Shown piece after piece: positions 1-8,441 of a DNA stretch of 64,000 nucleotides. A model generated the notes under the pieces. The model was not told the DNA's origin and searched no databases. It was given only the letters and a program-made list of their open reading frames with translations. Every line of letters begins with the position of its first letter. Positions within the stretch are counted from its first letter, which is position 1. Origin of the DNA: JBGSQR01 sp964509295 (GTDB lineage: Bacteria > Desulfobacterota > Desulfuromonadia > Geobacterales > Pseudopelobacteraceae); the NCBI GenBank assembly GCA_964509295.1, contig CAZDWS010000001.1:1-64000 (forward strand), read 5' to 3'. The position numbers and the translations under genes are program-made.

Positions 1-189
1 GGTAAAACAAAGAATATGAAGACGGTGGTCAAGATATCCGACAGCAACATACCTGGTTTCAGGGTAATCATTACGGATATCTACAGTGATTTCAGCGGTA
101 CCCCATACAAAATCAGAGGCACGATCAAACGGCAAGCCACGCTCGGCTAAGTTCTTGTCTGATTTGATCTGATCGAATTCAATCTTCAT
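1..189 (-). CDS. BrnT-like toxin, partial (left edge)
   Basis: The frame is open from an ATG at 189 down to base 1, giving 63 residues that begin MKIEFDQIKSDKNLAERGLP; the rest lies outside the window. The pattern of a short N-terminal strand, K..NL..RG..F..A..., then a mid-segment ending in RYVAVGYLDHRLHILCFT matches the BrnT/DUF497 RelE-fold toxin family, whose members are about 90 residues long. In known systems BrnT is an mRNA-cleaving toxin neutralised by BrnA, usually encoded just downstream; that position is off the left edge, so the antitoxin cannot be confirmed. The call rests on the remembered family pattern, not on a search. Confidence 0.6.
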   Translation of the reverse strand, partial: MKIEFDQIKSDKNLAERGLPFDRASDFVWGTAEITVDIRNDYPETRYVAVGYLDHRLHILCFT

Positions 190-446
190 AACTAAATTTG
201 TAACAACGAAAATACCAAAAGTCAACCAATAACGTTACAACAAATATCAATCAGACTAACATCGGAGGGGTACCTTTATAGAACTATCAGTCCTTAAAAA
301 GAGATGAATCTGGTAAAAGACTAAACACCAAACAAACAGAAGCAGCAGCTGAATATTCCCACTGAAGGGGAAGAGGATTTAAATATAGCAACTAATTTGA
401 ACCAATCAGGTATTGTTTTGATTTTAGACCTTTAAAAGGAGAACCC
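190..446. other. AT-rich intergenic region between divergent genes
   Basis: This spacer separates the minus-strand BrnT-like gene from the plus-strand YbjQ-repeat gene and must carry both promoters. It is AT-rich with no convincing consensus promoter or hairpin. The right end carries the Shine-Dalgarno AAAAGGAG (434-441) for the gene starting at 447. Confidence 0.5.
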
Positions 447-1697
447 ATGTCCAGCGTAAACACCCACAGCCACGTCACCAACCTCTCCGGCAATGAAATC
501 TACTGCCTGAACAAGCTCTCCTTCACCCCCGGCAACATCTGCATCGGCAATAGCGTCTTTGCGCTGGGTATTCTTGGTAGTCTGACAGCCGGACTGAACA
601 TACTGGTCGGCGGCGAGATACCCCAGGTGACCAGCCTGATCCATGACGGTCGGATCAATGCCATCGAGCGAATGATGGTAGAGGCCAAGGCCAGTGGCGG
701 CACCGGCGTAACCGGTGTCAGCACCGAGCTTATCAACCATGGAAGCAATATCGAATTCCTCTCCATCGGCTCTGTTATTCACAAGGCTAATGCCACCAAC
801 GAAACCCTGGCCTTCTCCACTTCCGCCGATGCTCAGCAGCTCTACTGCCAGGTGGATTGCGGCTTCAGGCCGATTCAGTACGTTATCGGCAATGTGGCCT
901 ACTCCATTGGTCTCAGTGGAAATATTTTCGGATTTCTGCGCAGCCTGGGGCGTGGCGAAGTCTCCGAATATTCCGAAATATTCGACAAGACCCGGCATCT
1001 GGCGCTTGAACGTATTACCCGCGAAGCCAGGCAATGCAAGGCCAATGCAGTTATCGGCATCAATACCACCATCACACCGTTCATGGGTGCCCAGGAAATG
1101 CTCATGCTCGGCACCGCCTCGTTCCATCCGGCACTGACCGAATACACTACCAACCCGATCACCTCGGACATGACCAACGAAGAGATGTGGAACATGATCA
1201 ATATCGGCTACATGCCGATCCGCCTGGTGATGGGGGTTTCGGTCTATTCTCTGGGGCTTGTGGGAGGGATCAAATCACTGTTCAGGTCCATGGTGCGCGG
1301 CGAGGTGAGTGTGCTGACCTCCCTGCTGTATGAAGCCAGAGAGAAAGCTCTGGATAGAATCCAACTGGATGCCAAGCGCCATGGCGCCGATGAAGTGGTC
1401 GGAGTCAAGATCCATGTCTACGAACTTGGCGGGGGTTTGATCGAGTTTCTGGCAATCGGAACCGCGGTTAAAAAAATGGAGGGCATTACAACCCGGACTG
1501 ATACTTTGATACCACAGGCGATCATCAGAGACAGGGACACCTTCTTTGACAAACCGCCCCAGTCAGGCCGGGCCGTTTCGTTGACGGAAAGCGGCAAGTC
1601 CTCCGCATCGGCAACACAGGGCGGCCCAATTGCCATAATCGTAGCAGTTGTCATGTTTGCGTTCTACATTTTCATGTTTATTTTGAAGCGGTATTAA
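447..1697 (+). CDS. Triple YbjQ-domain protein with C-terminal membrane anchor
   Basis: The 416-residue protein holds three tandem copies of a roughly 100-residue unit, at about residues 15-112, 129-228 and 245-343. Each copy has an N-terminal (C/M)xxxxxxxP segment, a G..V.(A/S).G......L..... centre, a GE(I/V)......L helix and a closing E(F/M)L.(I/L)GTA or equivalent. This is the YbjQ/UPF0145 family, often labelled heavy-metal-binding, which is normally one domain of about 105 residues. A linker follows, then one hydrophobic helix at about 393-413 and the ending KRY, which suggests a tail-anchored protein with the repeats in the cytoplasm. Start ATG 447 has AAAAGGAG upstream. The cellular role is unknown and metal binding is not established for this family. 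Confidence 0.8.
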   Translation: MSSVNTHSHVTNLSGNEIYCLNKLSFTPGNICIGNSVFALGILGSLTAGLNILVGGEIPQVTSLIHDGRINAIERMMVEAKASGGTGVTGVSTELINHGSNIEFLSIGSVIHKANATNETLAFSTSADAQQLYCQVDCGFRPIQYVIGNVAYSIGLSGNIFGFLRSLGRGEVSEYSEIFDKTRHLALERITREARQCKANAVIGINTTITPFMGAQEMLMLGTASFHPALTEYTTNPITSDMTNEEMWNMINIGYMPIRLVMGVSVYSLGLVGGIKSLFRSMVRGEVSVLTSLLYEAREKALDRIQLDAKRHGADEVVGVKIHVYELGGGLIEFLAIGTAVKKMEGITTRTDTLIPQAIIRDRDTFFDKPPQSGRAVSLTESGKSSASATQGGPIAIIVAVVMFAFYIFMFILKRY

Positions 1698-1714
1698 GCT
1701 GCTGCTGAAACAAC

Positions 1715-1747
1715 AGACCTCCGAGGTTTCAAAAACTTCGGAGGTCT
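1715..1747. terminator. Hairpin between convergent genes
   Basis: A 15-bp stem (AGACCTCCGAGGTTT pairing with AAACTTCGGAGGTCT, one G-T pair) closes a short A-rich loop between the stop codons of the YbjQ-repeat gene and the SDR gene. There is no strong T-run on either side, so efficiency is uncertain, but the convergent position fits a bidirectional terminator. Confidence 0.55.
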
Positions 1748-1780
1748 ATTAAGAACAATATACTATTTAAATATCTGATA

Positions 1781-2665
1781 TTACTTTTTCAGATATTCCT
1801 CGATCCCTTCTTTAAAACCTTTCGGCTCAAACCGGAAGGTCTCTTTCCAACTGCAATCACAGATATTTTCCTCAATCAGCATCTGCAACTGGTCCATGGT
1901 AATGGGAAACTGGGGAATGTTCTGCATGACCGGAATCACATGTTCCATCAGACCCAGCGGCAGATGCGGTTCATAGGGCGGGTTTTTGCCGATTGCTGCG
2001 GCAACCGTGTCCAGCAGTTCCATGTAACTGAGGCGGTCATTACCGCACAATTCGTAAGTCTGGCCTATGGTCTCCGGCATCTCCAGCGCCATGGCAAAGC
2101 AACGCGCCACATCATCGGCATGAATCGGCTGCAGACGATAAAGTCCGTCACCGATGACCGGCATCACCGGCACCATGCGCAGCTGATCGGCCAGCATATT
2201 GATAAAGGCATCCTTGGGCCCAAATATCAGCGAGGGACGCAGGATTGACCAATCCAGCCCGCTGCCCCTGATCAACTCTTCCGCCATGAATTTAGTCTTA
2301 TGATAGTTTGACACCGCATTGGGTCTGGTCCCCAGGGCGGACATCTGCAGGTAGCGCCTGACACCGGCTTTTGCCGCAGCGGCCAGCATATTGTCCGTTG
2401 CCTGCACATGCAGATGCTCAAAGGTAATCCCTTTGGACGGAAATTCACGGATAATACCCACCAGGTTGATGACGGCATCACAGCCTGCTACTGCATGGGC
2501 AAAGCTCTCCATGCGGGTCACGTCACCCTCAACCATTTCTATTCCAGCATTGGTAGATTCACTACGCCGATGGGCCAGCAGTCGCACCTCATGTCCCCTG
2601 GACAATAACTCACGAACGACATGCCCACCCACAAAACCTGTTCCGCCTGCGATAAATATTTTCAT
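1781..2665 (-). CDS. NAD(P)-binding epimerase/NDUFA9-like atypical SDR
   Basis: The protein of about 294 residues opens with the Rossmann motif GGTGFVGGHVV, followed by an acidic residue region and GCDAVINLVG; the segment YHKTKFMAEELIRGSGLDWSI.RP is typical of NmrA-like/NDUFA9-like atypical SDRs. These proteins bind NAD(P)H and act as oxidoreductases, quinone-linked chaperones or redox sensors; the substrate here is unknown. A GTG at 2677 is in frame, but GGAG six bases before the ATG at 2665 makes that ATG the likely start. It is the last gene of a minus-strand run with 17 bases separating it from the DUF2059 gene, so co-transcription is likely. Confidence 0.85.
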   Translation of the reverse strand: MKIFIAGGTGFVGGHVVRELLSRGHEVRLLAHRRSESTNAGIEMVEGDVTRMESFAHAVAGCDAVINLVGIIREFPSKGITFEHLHVQATDNMLAAAAKAGVRRYLQMSALGTRPNAVSNYHKTKFMAEELIRGSGLDWSILRPSLIFGPKDAFINMLADQLRMVPVMPVIGDGLYRLQPIHADDVARCFAMALEMPETIGQTYELCGNDRLSYMELLDTVAAAIGKNPPYEPHLPLGLMEHVIPVMQNIPQFPITMDQLQMLIEENICDCSWKETFRFEPKGFKEGIEEYLKK

Positions 2666-2682
2666 TTTCTGCTCCACTGAAA

Positions 2683-3177
2683 CTAGTCGATCAGTTTTTC
2701 TTTTTTCAGCCGTTCATCGATCCGTTTGATCAGTTGCGGTGCCAAATTCTGCCCCCACTCCTGCCCAACCTTCATCCCTTCCTGGGCCATGACCGGCATG
2801 GCTTCAATTGTTTTCCTGCCCAGCGGGGTTTCGTAAAAAGCGATCAATCCCTTGATCTCGTCATGGTTAAGATTATTTGCATAAATGATTATCATGGGGT
2901 CGATCAGGCTGTTGATGTTTTCGTTGATTACCTTGGTAGTTTCCTCCGAAATGATATCAACGGTTTTTTCAGGGATATCCTGACGAGTCTGTTTGAGCGC
3001 AGCAAACATTTGGGCTGTAACCGCATTGCCGAAGATGCTGGCAATTTTAAGCGACCCGGTGACCTTGAGCAGTTTTTCGATATCAGCTTTCTTGGCTGGG
3101 GTGAGGTCTTCGGCAAAGGCGGTACTTGAGAGTGATAACACCATCACAACTAGTATAGACAATATTTTGTTCTTCAT
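2683..3177 (-). CDS. DUF2059 exported protein
   Basis: The protein has 164 residues. A signal peptide (MKNKILSILVVMVLSLSSTAFA) is followed by a helical domain with the segment HDEIKGLIAFYETPLGRKTIEAMP, the hallmark of DUF2059. This is a family of small periplasmic or secreted proteins of unknown function. AAAGGAG precedes the ATG. It sits between an unknown protein gene (24-base gap) and the SDR gene (17-base gap), which implies one operon. No enzymatic motif is visible. Confidence 0.8.
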   Translation of the reverse strand: MKNKILSILVVMVLSLSSTAFAEDLTPAKKADIEKLLKVTGSLKIASIFGNAVTAQMFAALKQTRQDIPEKTVDIISEETTKVINENINSLIDPMIIIYANNLNHDEIKGLIAFYETPLGRKTIEAMPVMAQEGMKVGQEWGQNLAPQLIKRIDERLKKEKLID

Positions 3178-3201
3178 TTTAGCTCCTTTTGAGTTGGCAA
3201 A

Positions 3202-4518
3202 CTAGAGTATAAAATATATTTCAGATTTTTCAGTAGCGCCCTGGAACACAATCTTTCCTTTATGCAACTCCCATCTGGCTGCTTTGCCATTATAAGGATT
3301 ACCCAGTTCCTTTGCGTTTCTATCTAGAAACGGCTGGATCTGCATTTTAGGTATCTGCTCTTCCTTGATCATGATCTTCAGCAATGCCAGCCTGCGCAGA
3401 CCTTCGAGATTATGGCCACGCTCAATATAACTGGCAAAACTTGCACCCTGGTAGACTTGGGCAAGAACTTCGCCAACAGGATCATATAAGAAGCTGAGCC
3501 CGATTTTATTTAAACCGGAATTTTCTATTCCCGCTTTATTAACATCATTGGCATATTCTGCGGCCGTGAGCTTTGATAATGCTATCAATTGTCTCATATT
3601 ATCATACATGCGATTTCTCATGGCATTAGGCTTTAAAAAGACTTTTCCCGGAGCTTTCTCATCACTGTATTTCAAATCCCACATAATACTATTAAGCATG
3701 TAGACAGCTTCTCCCTCAAAAGCAGTTGTCATAGATGCTTCACCATTTTCAAAAGGTTTCAAAACGGCTTTTAACCGGCCAAGCTGATGATTATTAAGCT
3801 TAAAATTAACGGCCAAATCAGCAGCAAAACGCATATTTGTCTCTAAAGTTATATTGCCCATAAATTTAGTAATAAGAACTTTTGTTCTGGTGGCAAGCAA
3901 TTCAGCAAACCTGACCTCCTGCTCCAGACCATATAAAGCCCCTTCCAGATTGCCTTCTTCTGCTTTAATTGCCAACTGTAAAAGTTTAAGTCTCTGGCCA
4001 TTTCTGAGAATTGATAAATTTGGAGTAGGTGACATTATCCCCGTAGCTAACGGTTCATTGTAATTCTTGTACCTGTGCAGGTTCTCATGGCGAGACAGCA
4101 TTTCACTATTATCAGCAATCAGCTTTTCAGCTGCGGCCCTGTTTGTCCGTGCATAAGCAATTATTCCCATGCCATCGGTTCCATAAAAACCAGGCATTTT
4201 ACCTTTAAATTCCAGATGTTGTTTATCCATAGCTGCGACTGATTCGACTAAATACTCCATCCTTTGGGCATTGTTAGTTATTGATTGAACTTTTTTCAGT
4301 TTTGCCATCCCATATTCAAACGGATCTTGTCCTGCAGGTGCTTCAGCTCCGACAATCGGGAGCCAGGCATTCCCCGGTTCAATAATGATGGCCCGTTTCT
4401 CCTGCAACAAGCTTTCTACCTCAGGGGAAAGTTTTTCATCATAAAGGGCCATAAAAGTGAAAATCCCTACATAAAACAAAATTATTCCGATCCAGATCTT
4501 TTTCATGCTGATTTTCAT
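3202..4518 (-). CDS. Conserved-looking hypothetical protein, single N-terminal TM
   Basis: I do not recognise this 438-residue protein. It starts with a short basic stretch and one hydrophobic helix (IWIGIILFYVGIFTFMAL), which suggests a membrane-anchored periplasmic protein. The remainder is mostly alpha-helical, with long amphipathic stretches and no cysteine cluster, lipobox or enzyme motif. The start ATG overlaps the stop codon of the upstream membrane-protein gene by 4 bases (ATGA), a strong sign of translational coupling, so the two products probably act together. Confidence 0.7.
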   Translation of the reverse strand: MKISMKKIWIGIILFYVGIFTFMALYDEKLSPEVESLLQEKRAIIIEPGNAWLPIVGAEAPAGQDPFEYGMAKLKKVQSITNNAQRMEYLVESVAAMDKQHLEFKGKMPGFYGTDGMGIIAYARTNRAAAEKLIADNSEMLSRHENLHRYKNYNEPLATGIMSPTPNLSILRNGQRLKLLQLAIKAEEGNLEGALYGLEQEVRFAELLATRTKVLITKFMGNITLETNMRFAADLAVNFKLNNHQLGRLKAVLKPFENGEASMTTAFEGEAVYMLNSIMWDLKYSDEKAPGKVFLKPNAMRNRMYDNMRQLIALSKLTAAEYANDVNKAGIENSGLNKIGLSFLYDPVGEVLAQVYQGASFASYIERGHNLEGLRRLALLKIMIKEEQIPKMQIQPFLDRNAKELGNPYNGKAARWELHKGKIVFQGATEKSEIYFIL

Positions 4519-5123
4519 AAGCCCACCAGCATTTCAAACAGTTTCATGTCTCCGCCCATACCCATATTGATAAGCATTGCCAAAACCATCAGCACTGCTG
4601 CAATCAGCAGTACAAAGAGTAACCATGACAGCAGCATGCTGGAAATTATTTTTTTTCGAGACAACTGTTGCAGGTCAACAAGATTGATGAAGTAGTTTCT
4701 GGCAGTGATACCCAAAACCAGCATAAAAGGGATAAATGCTAATGCTGCAGGGCCTCTATCCAGTTTATCAAGTATCATCATAATAGAGGTAGAAAGGAGA
4801 ACAGCAAGCCCGACCGGTAAAAAAGACCAGGCAAACAGACGATAAATGCTTGAGTGATTGGCAGTGCCACAGAACCTTCTACCCACCAACCATTCTGATC
4901 TTGCATAGGTTGACGAGATAACAAAACCCACCAAAGGACCAAACAACAGACTAAGCACAAGTAAAAGAGATATCTTAATCAAAGAAAGCCACGGTAAAAA
5001 AAATGATGCTACCAGAAACATTCCGCTCAAAGCGTTTACCACAAGAGCAGACAGTTCCGATCTGTTTTCACCAAGATCAAAAGTCGTCTGCGGCCTGAAC
5101 AAAGCCATTACAAAACTTTTCAT
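4515..5123 (-). CDS. Multi-pass membrane protein, Yip1-like
   Basis: The protein has 202 residues from the ATG at 5123, which has a perfect AGGAGG eight bases upstream; a TTG nine codons earlier is in frame but lacks such a site. The start MKSFVMALFRPQTTFD resembles the N-terminus of Yip1-domain proteins, and five hydrophobic segments follow, with loops carrying the few charged residues. Yip1-family bacterial proteins have no settled function. It is the first gene of the four-gene run reading left and is translationally coupled to the next gene. Confidence 0.65.
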   Translation of the reverse strand: MKSFVMALFRPQTTFDLGENRSELSALVVNALSGMFLVASFFLPWLSLIKISLLLVLSLLFGPLVGFVISSTYARSEWLVGRRFCGTANHSSIYRLFAWSFLPVGLAVLLSTSIMMILDKLDRGPAALAFIPFMLVLGITARNYFINLVDLQQLSRKKIISSMLLSWLLFVLLIAAVLMVLAMLINMGMGGDMKLFEMLVGL

Positions 5124-5408
5124 GCAGTGGACCTCCTGCCCAGTTTTCAATGGAATATGTCGTAAGCCGGATACTTAGTCAACCGGATTGATTAAATCCG
5201 GCTTATAAAATACAATCTATCAAACAAACCGCTATAACCAAACAATTAACCATAACCTCATATCCAACATTTAACAGACTGTTATTATTAACAATTAACT
5301 AATACAAGCACACCACTTTCACCACGGTTATACCCCCCTGCATAAGCGATCTTTTTTAATCTTTGCTAATAGTCACTATTGGTGCGGCCTGAATAATTTA
5401 TCACCCGC
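5124..5408. other. Divergent intergenic region with leader hairpin
   Basis: The spacer lies between the minus-strand four-gene operon and asparaginase. Close to the operon start is an inverted repeat, TAAGCCGGAT (5163-5172) with ATCCGGCTTA (5196-5205), which would form a hairpin in the operon's leader RNA or act as a protein site. The middle is AT-rich with no clear sigma-70 consensus. A weak two-fold element (GTCAC-N4-GGTGC, near 5367-5380) upstream of the asparaginase promoter is reminiscent of an NtrC half-site pair, but too degenerate to call. Confidence 0.45.
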
Positions 5409-5425
5409 TTGGCAGTTGTTTTGCA
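5409..5425 (+). promoter_or_regulatory. Sigma-54 promoter for asparaginase
   Basis: TTGGCAGTTGTTTTGCA has the invariant GG and GC with exactly ten bases between them, and matches the -24/-12 consensus (YTGGCACGRNNNTTGCW) at all key positions except C to G at one base of the -24 block. The predicted transcript start near 5437 leaves a leader of about 60 bases to the ATG at 5496. A sigma-54 promoter on an ammonium-releasing enzyme fits nitrogen control. Confidence 0.7.
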
Positions 5426-5495
5426 ACCCATGCAGCCTGTAGCAACACTTTACAATGAATGGGTAACATCAATCAAACGCAGGAGGAGAACAAGT

Positions 5496-6566
5496 ATGAT
5501 TAAAAGAATTCAGGTTCTGTTCGTAGCCGTATGTGTGGTGGTTTTCTGCAGTCCGCTGTCCTATGCCGCAGGAAAACTTCCCAATGTAAAGATCCTTGCC
5601 ACTGGTGGAACCATCGCTGGCGCAGGCGTAACAAGCACTACAACCGTTGGCTATACAGCCGCTGTTACTGCGGTTGACAAACTGATCTCCAACGTGCCGG
5701 AACTGACCAAGATAGCCAATGTCAGCGGCGAGCAGATCAGCCAGATCGCCAGCGAAAGCATGACCATGGAAATCTGGCTCAAACTGGCCAAACGCGTTAA
5801 CCAGCTGCTTGCCAGTGATGATGTTGACGGCGTAGTCATCACACATGGCACTGACACCCTGGAAGAAACCGCTTATTTCCTCAACCTGGTTGTTAAAAGC
5901 AAAAAACCGGTTATCGTAGTCGGCGCCATGCGCCCCGGCACAGCCATGAGTGCTGACGGCCCGCTGAACCTGTACCGCTCCGTAATTCTTGCCGGCAACA
6001 AAGATGCCATAGGCAAAGGCGTTATGGTCATGCTGAATGACACTATCCACGCCGGTCGCGACGTAACCAAAACCATCACCAACCGTCTGGATACATTCAA
6101 AGCTGCTGAAATCGGCCCGCTCGGCTTCTTTGTCGGCGATCAGCCGTTTTTCTATCGTCAGACCCTGCGCAAGCATACTGCCGACTCCGAATTTGACGTC
6201 AGCAACATGACTGAGCTGCCACGAGTGGATATCGTTTATCACTATGCCGGAAATGGCGGAACAATGATCGAGGCAGCCACCGCTGCTGGTGCAAAAGGCC
6301 TCGTACATGCCGGCACAGGTGACGGCAGCATCGCCAAAGCAGAATATCCAGCTATTGAAGCTGCCTTGAAAAAAGGCGTTGTAGTTGTCCGCAGCTCACG
6401 CATCGCCAATGGCAATGTTTCACGCAACGGCGAAGCCGATGACGACAAATACGGTTTCATCGTTTCCGACAACCTCAACCCACAGAAGGCCCGTATTTTG
6501 TTGATGCTGGCCCTGACTAAAACAACCGATGTGAAGATGATTCAGGATCTGTATCTGAAGTACTAA
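5496..6566 (+). CDS. ansB: Type II (periplasmic) L-asparaginase
   Basis: This 356-residue enzyme hydrolyses asparagine to aspartate and ammonia. A signal peptide ends near SYA-A (about residue 24). The catalytic signatures are complete: ATGGTIAG with the nucleophile Thr39, a Tyr in the flexible lid (VGYTAAV), VITHGTDT with the second Thr-Asp pair, SADGP, and the lysine of RDVTKT. The start chosen is ATG 5496, with AGGAGGAG at 5481-5488; an earlier in-frame start would bury the signal peptide. It is monocistronic, bounded by a sigma-54 promoter upstream and a strong terminator downstream. Periplasmic location suggests scavenging of external asparagine as a nitrogen or carbon source. Confidence 0.95.
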   Translation: MIKRIQVLFVAVCVVVFCSPLSYAAGKLPNVKILATGGTIAGAGVTSTTTVGYTAAVTAVDKLISNVPELTKIANVSGEQISQIASESMTMEIWLKLAKRVNQLLASDDVDGVVITHGTDTLEETAYFLNLVVKSKKPVIVVGAMRPGTAMSADGPLNLYRSVILAGNKDAIGKGVMVMLNDTIHAGRDVTKTITNRLDTFKAAEIGPLGFFVGDQPFFYRQTLRKHTADSEFDVSNMTELPRVDIVYHYAGNGGTMIEAATAAGAKGLVHAGTGDGSIAKAEYPAIEAALKKGVVVVRSSRIANGNVSRNGEADDDKYGFIVSDNLNPQKARILLMLALTKTTDVKMIQDLYLKY

Positions 6567-6601
6567 GCGGATCAAACTGTATTCAAGCTAATCGGACCAG
6601 A

Positions 6602-6639
6602 AAAAAAGGCAGGACGGATATTTCCGACCTGCCTTTTTT
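6602..6639. terminator. Bidirectional rho-independent terminator
   Basis: AAAAAAGGCAGG and CCTGCCTTTTTT form a perfect 12-bp outer stem around a small inner hairpin (CGGA-TATT-TCCG). A-run and T-run flanks make it work in both directions, between convergent ansB and recD. Confidence 0.92.
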
Positions 6640-6662
6640 CATATCAATCACAACCCTCAGCG

Positions 6663-8429
6663 CTACTCTCCCCACAACCTTTCACGCAACCCGGAGCTTC
6701 TGACAATCCGCCGCTCCACAGCCTTGCAGAACATCTCCCGGCTGCACCAGATTTCCACCCGCTTTTTGGCACGGGTAACAGCGGTATAAATCAACTCCCG
6801 GGTCAATATTTCAGAATCCAATTCGGGAATGATCAACAGGACCGTATCAAATTCCGACCCCTGGCTTTTATGCACAGTCAATGCAAAAGCCGACTCGAAA
6901 GGAGGCAAACGCAGGGCAGAAACATGCCGGATGCCGCCTTCCGGCTCGGCAAAACAGGCCAGAAGTCGTTTGTCCGACTCATTTTGCATCAATACAGCAG
7001 TATCACCGTTGAACAATCCCAGTTCATAATTATTCCCCGAAACCATAACCGGCATACGGTTGCAGGCAGGCTGACCCTCCGGCTTTTTCAATCCCAGTGC
7101 TGCAAGCGCCAAACGGTTCAGGTTTTCAACGCCGCAGGTGCCTTCACGGTAGGGTGAAATAATCCGGAACTCGTCCAGTATTTCCAATGCGCGTTCTGCA
7201 GTAGGTGCGGCAACATACTCTCCGTATCCTGTTTTGACTGCAGAACTGAATTCCGCTTCAAACAACTGGGGTGGTGGAAGCGGCTTCCAGACCAGATCCG
7301 CTTTATGTCCACCTGCCAGCATTTCAAAGGCTGCATCACCGGTTCCGGCATTAACAAGCCTGCTCAAATTGCCGATGCCGCTCTCATCACCAAAACGGTA
7401 ACTTTTAGTCAGATTGACAACTGCACCTGCAATTGGTCCGCTCAAACTGATATTTTCTGCATCAGACGGGCCATCCAGACGCCTGCCTGCCCCGGAGTTA
7501 CAGATGTCAGACAATACCGCTCCGGCTTCAACCGATGCCAGCTGATCCTGGTCGCCAAGCAGGATTACCCGGCAGTCATGGCGGACTGCATCGAGCAGTT
7601 TTGACATCAGCGGCAGATCCACCATGGACACTTCGTCCACAACCAGCACATGACAAGCCAGCGGATTAGCCTTGTTATATCTGAAGTTTGATGATCCTGG
7701 CACGACCCCCAACAGGCGATGAATGGTTTTAACATCATGGGGCATTCGTGCCCGTATTGTCTCATCCAGGGGCAATTGCCGGATCGATTGCAGAATCGAC
7801 TGCCGCAGCCTGCTGGCCGCCTTGCCGGTGGGCGCAGCCAGTGCAATCTGCAGTTCGCGCTCTCCGCTCTGTTCAAGCAGCAGCGCCAGTATGCGTGCCA
7901 CCGTTGATGTTTTTCCGGTACCCGGACCACCGCTGATTACGGTCAGGCGGCCTGTAAGAGCCGCGATTGCAGCCATCCGCTGCCTGTCTTCCGGTCCGGC
8001 AACAGTCGGGAAATACCTTTCCAAAGCTTCCGTGGGCAGCCCGGCTGTTTCAGCAATACGGGACGCTTTTTCTGTCAGGCTGTCGGCAACTGATCTTTCA
8101 TAGTTCCATGAACGGTACAGATAAAGCCTGCCGGAGTCATCAAGAACCAGCGGCTTGTATTCACCCGGCTTGCCCACCGTATTGCAGGTTGACAAAACCT
8201 TGATCCATGCAGCTGTTTCCGGCACACGCAATATGGAGCCCGATGGCAGAAAGGGAACTATTTCACGACCGGATACGGATGCCAGATCAAGACAGATATG
8301 CCCCTGCCCGCTCTCGGCACTGACCAGCGCAGCAGCCAGCCACAGTTCATCGGAAGGTGCAGAGTCCTGCCCCTTGATGAATTCGGCGAAATAGTGGTCA
8401 AGTGAGTTAAGTTGAATGGTGCCGTTCAT
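6663..8429 (-). CDS. recD: RecD: exodeoxyribonuclease V alpha subunit
   Basis: This 588-residue SF1B 5'-3' helicase is close to the usual RecD length of about 600. It has an N-terminal domain of about 150 residues, then Walker A (GGPGTGKTS, near residue 170), Walker B (VVDEVSMVDL), motif III (LGDQDQLASVEAGAVL), and near the C-terminus the motif V/VI region (TVHKSQGSEF, YTAVTRAKKRV). In RecBCD it is the fast motor that, with RecB and RecC, processes double-strand breaks. No recB or recC is in this window. The upstream DedA-like gene ends 12 bases before its ATG, so the two are probably co-transcribed. A RecD2-type protein is less likely, since those carry a longer N-terminal region. Confidence 0.9.
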   Translation of the reverse strand: MNGTIQLNSLDHYFAEFIKGQDSAPSDELWLAAALVSAESGQGHICLDLASVSGREIVPFLPSGSILRVPETAAWIKVLSTCNTVGKPGEYKPLVLDDSGRLYLYRSWNYERSVADSLTEKASRIAETAGLPTEALERYFPTVAGPEDRQRMAAIAALTGRLTVISGGPGTGKTSTVARILALLLEQSGERELQIALAAPTGKAASRLRQSILQSIRQLPLDETIRARMPHDVKTIHRLLGVVPGSSNFRYNKANPLACHVLVVDEVSMVDLPLMSKLLDAVRHDCRVILLGDQDQLASVEAGAVLSDICNSGAGRRLDGPSDAENISLSGPIAGAVVNLTKSYRFGDESGIGNLSRLVNAGTGDAAFEMLAGGHKADLVWKPLPPPQLFEAEFSSAVKTGYGEYVAAPTAERALEILDEFRIISPYREGTCGVENLNRLALAALGLKKPEGQPACNRMPVMVSGNNYELGLFNGDTAVLMQNESDKRLLACFAEPEGGIRHVSALRLPPFESAFALTVHKSQGSEFDTVLLIIPELDSEILTRELIYTAVTRAKKRVEIWCSREMFCKAVERRIVRSSGLRERLWGE

Positions 8430-8441
8430 GAAAGATGCCTT

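Noticed and set aside
432..1127. Minus-strand 231-residue frame opposite the YbjQ-repeat gene
   Set aside because: It is the antisense shadow of a GC-biased gene; there is no ribosome site and no recognisable protein.
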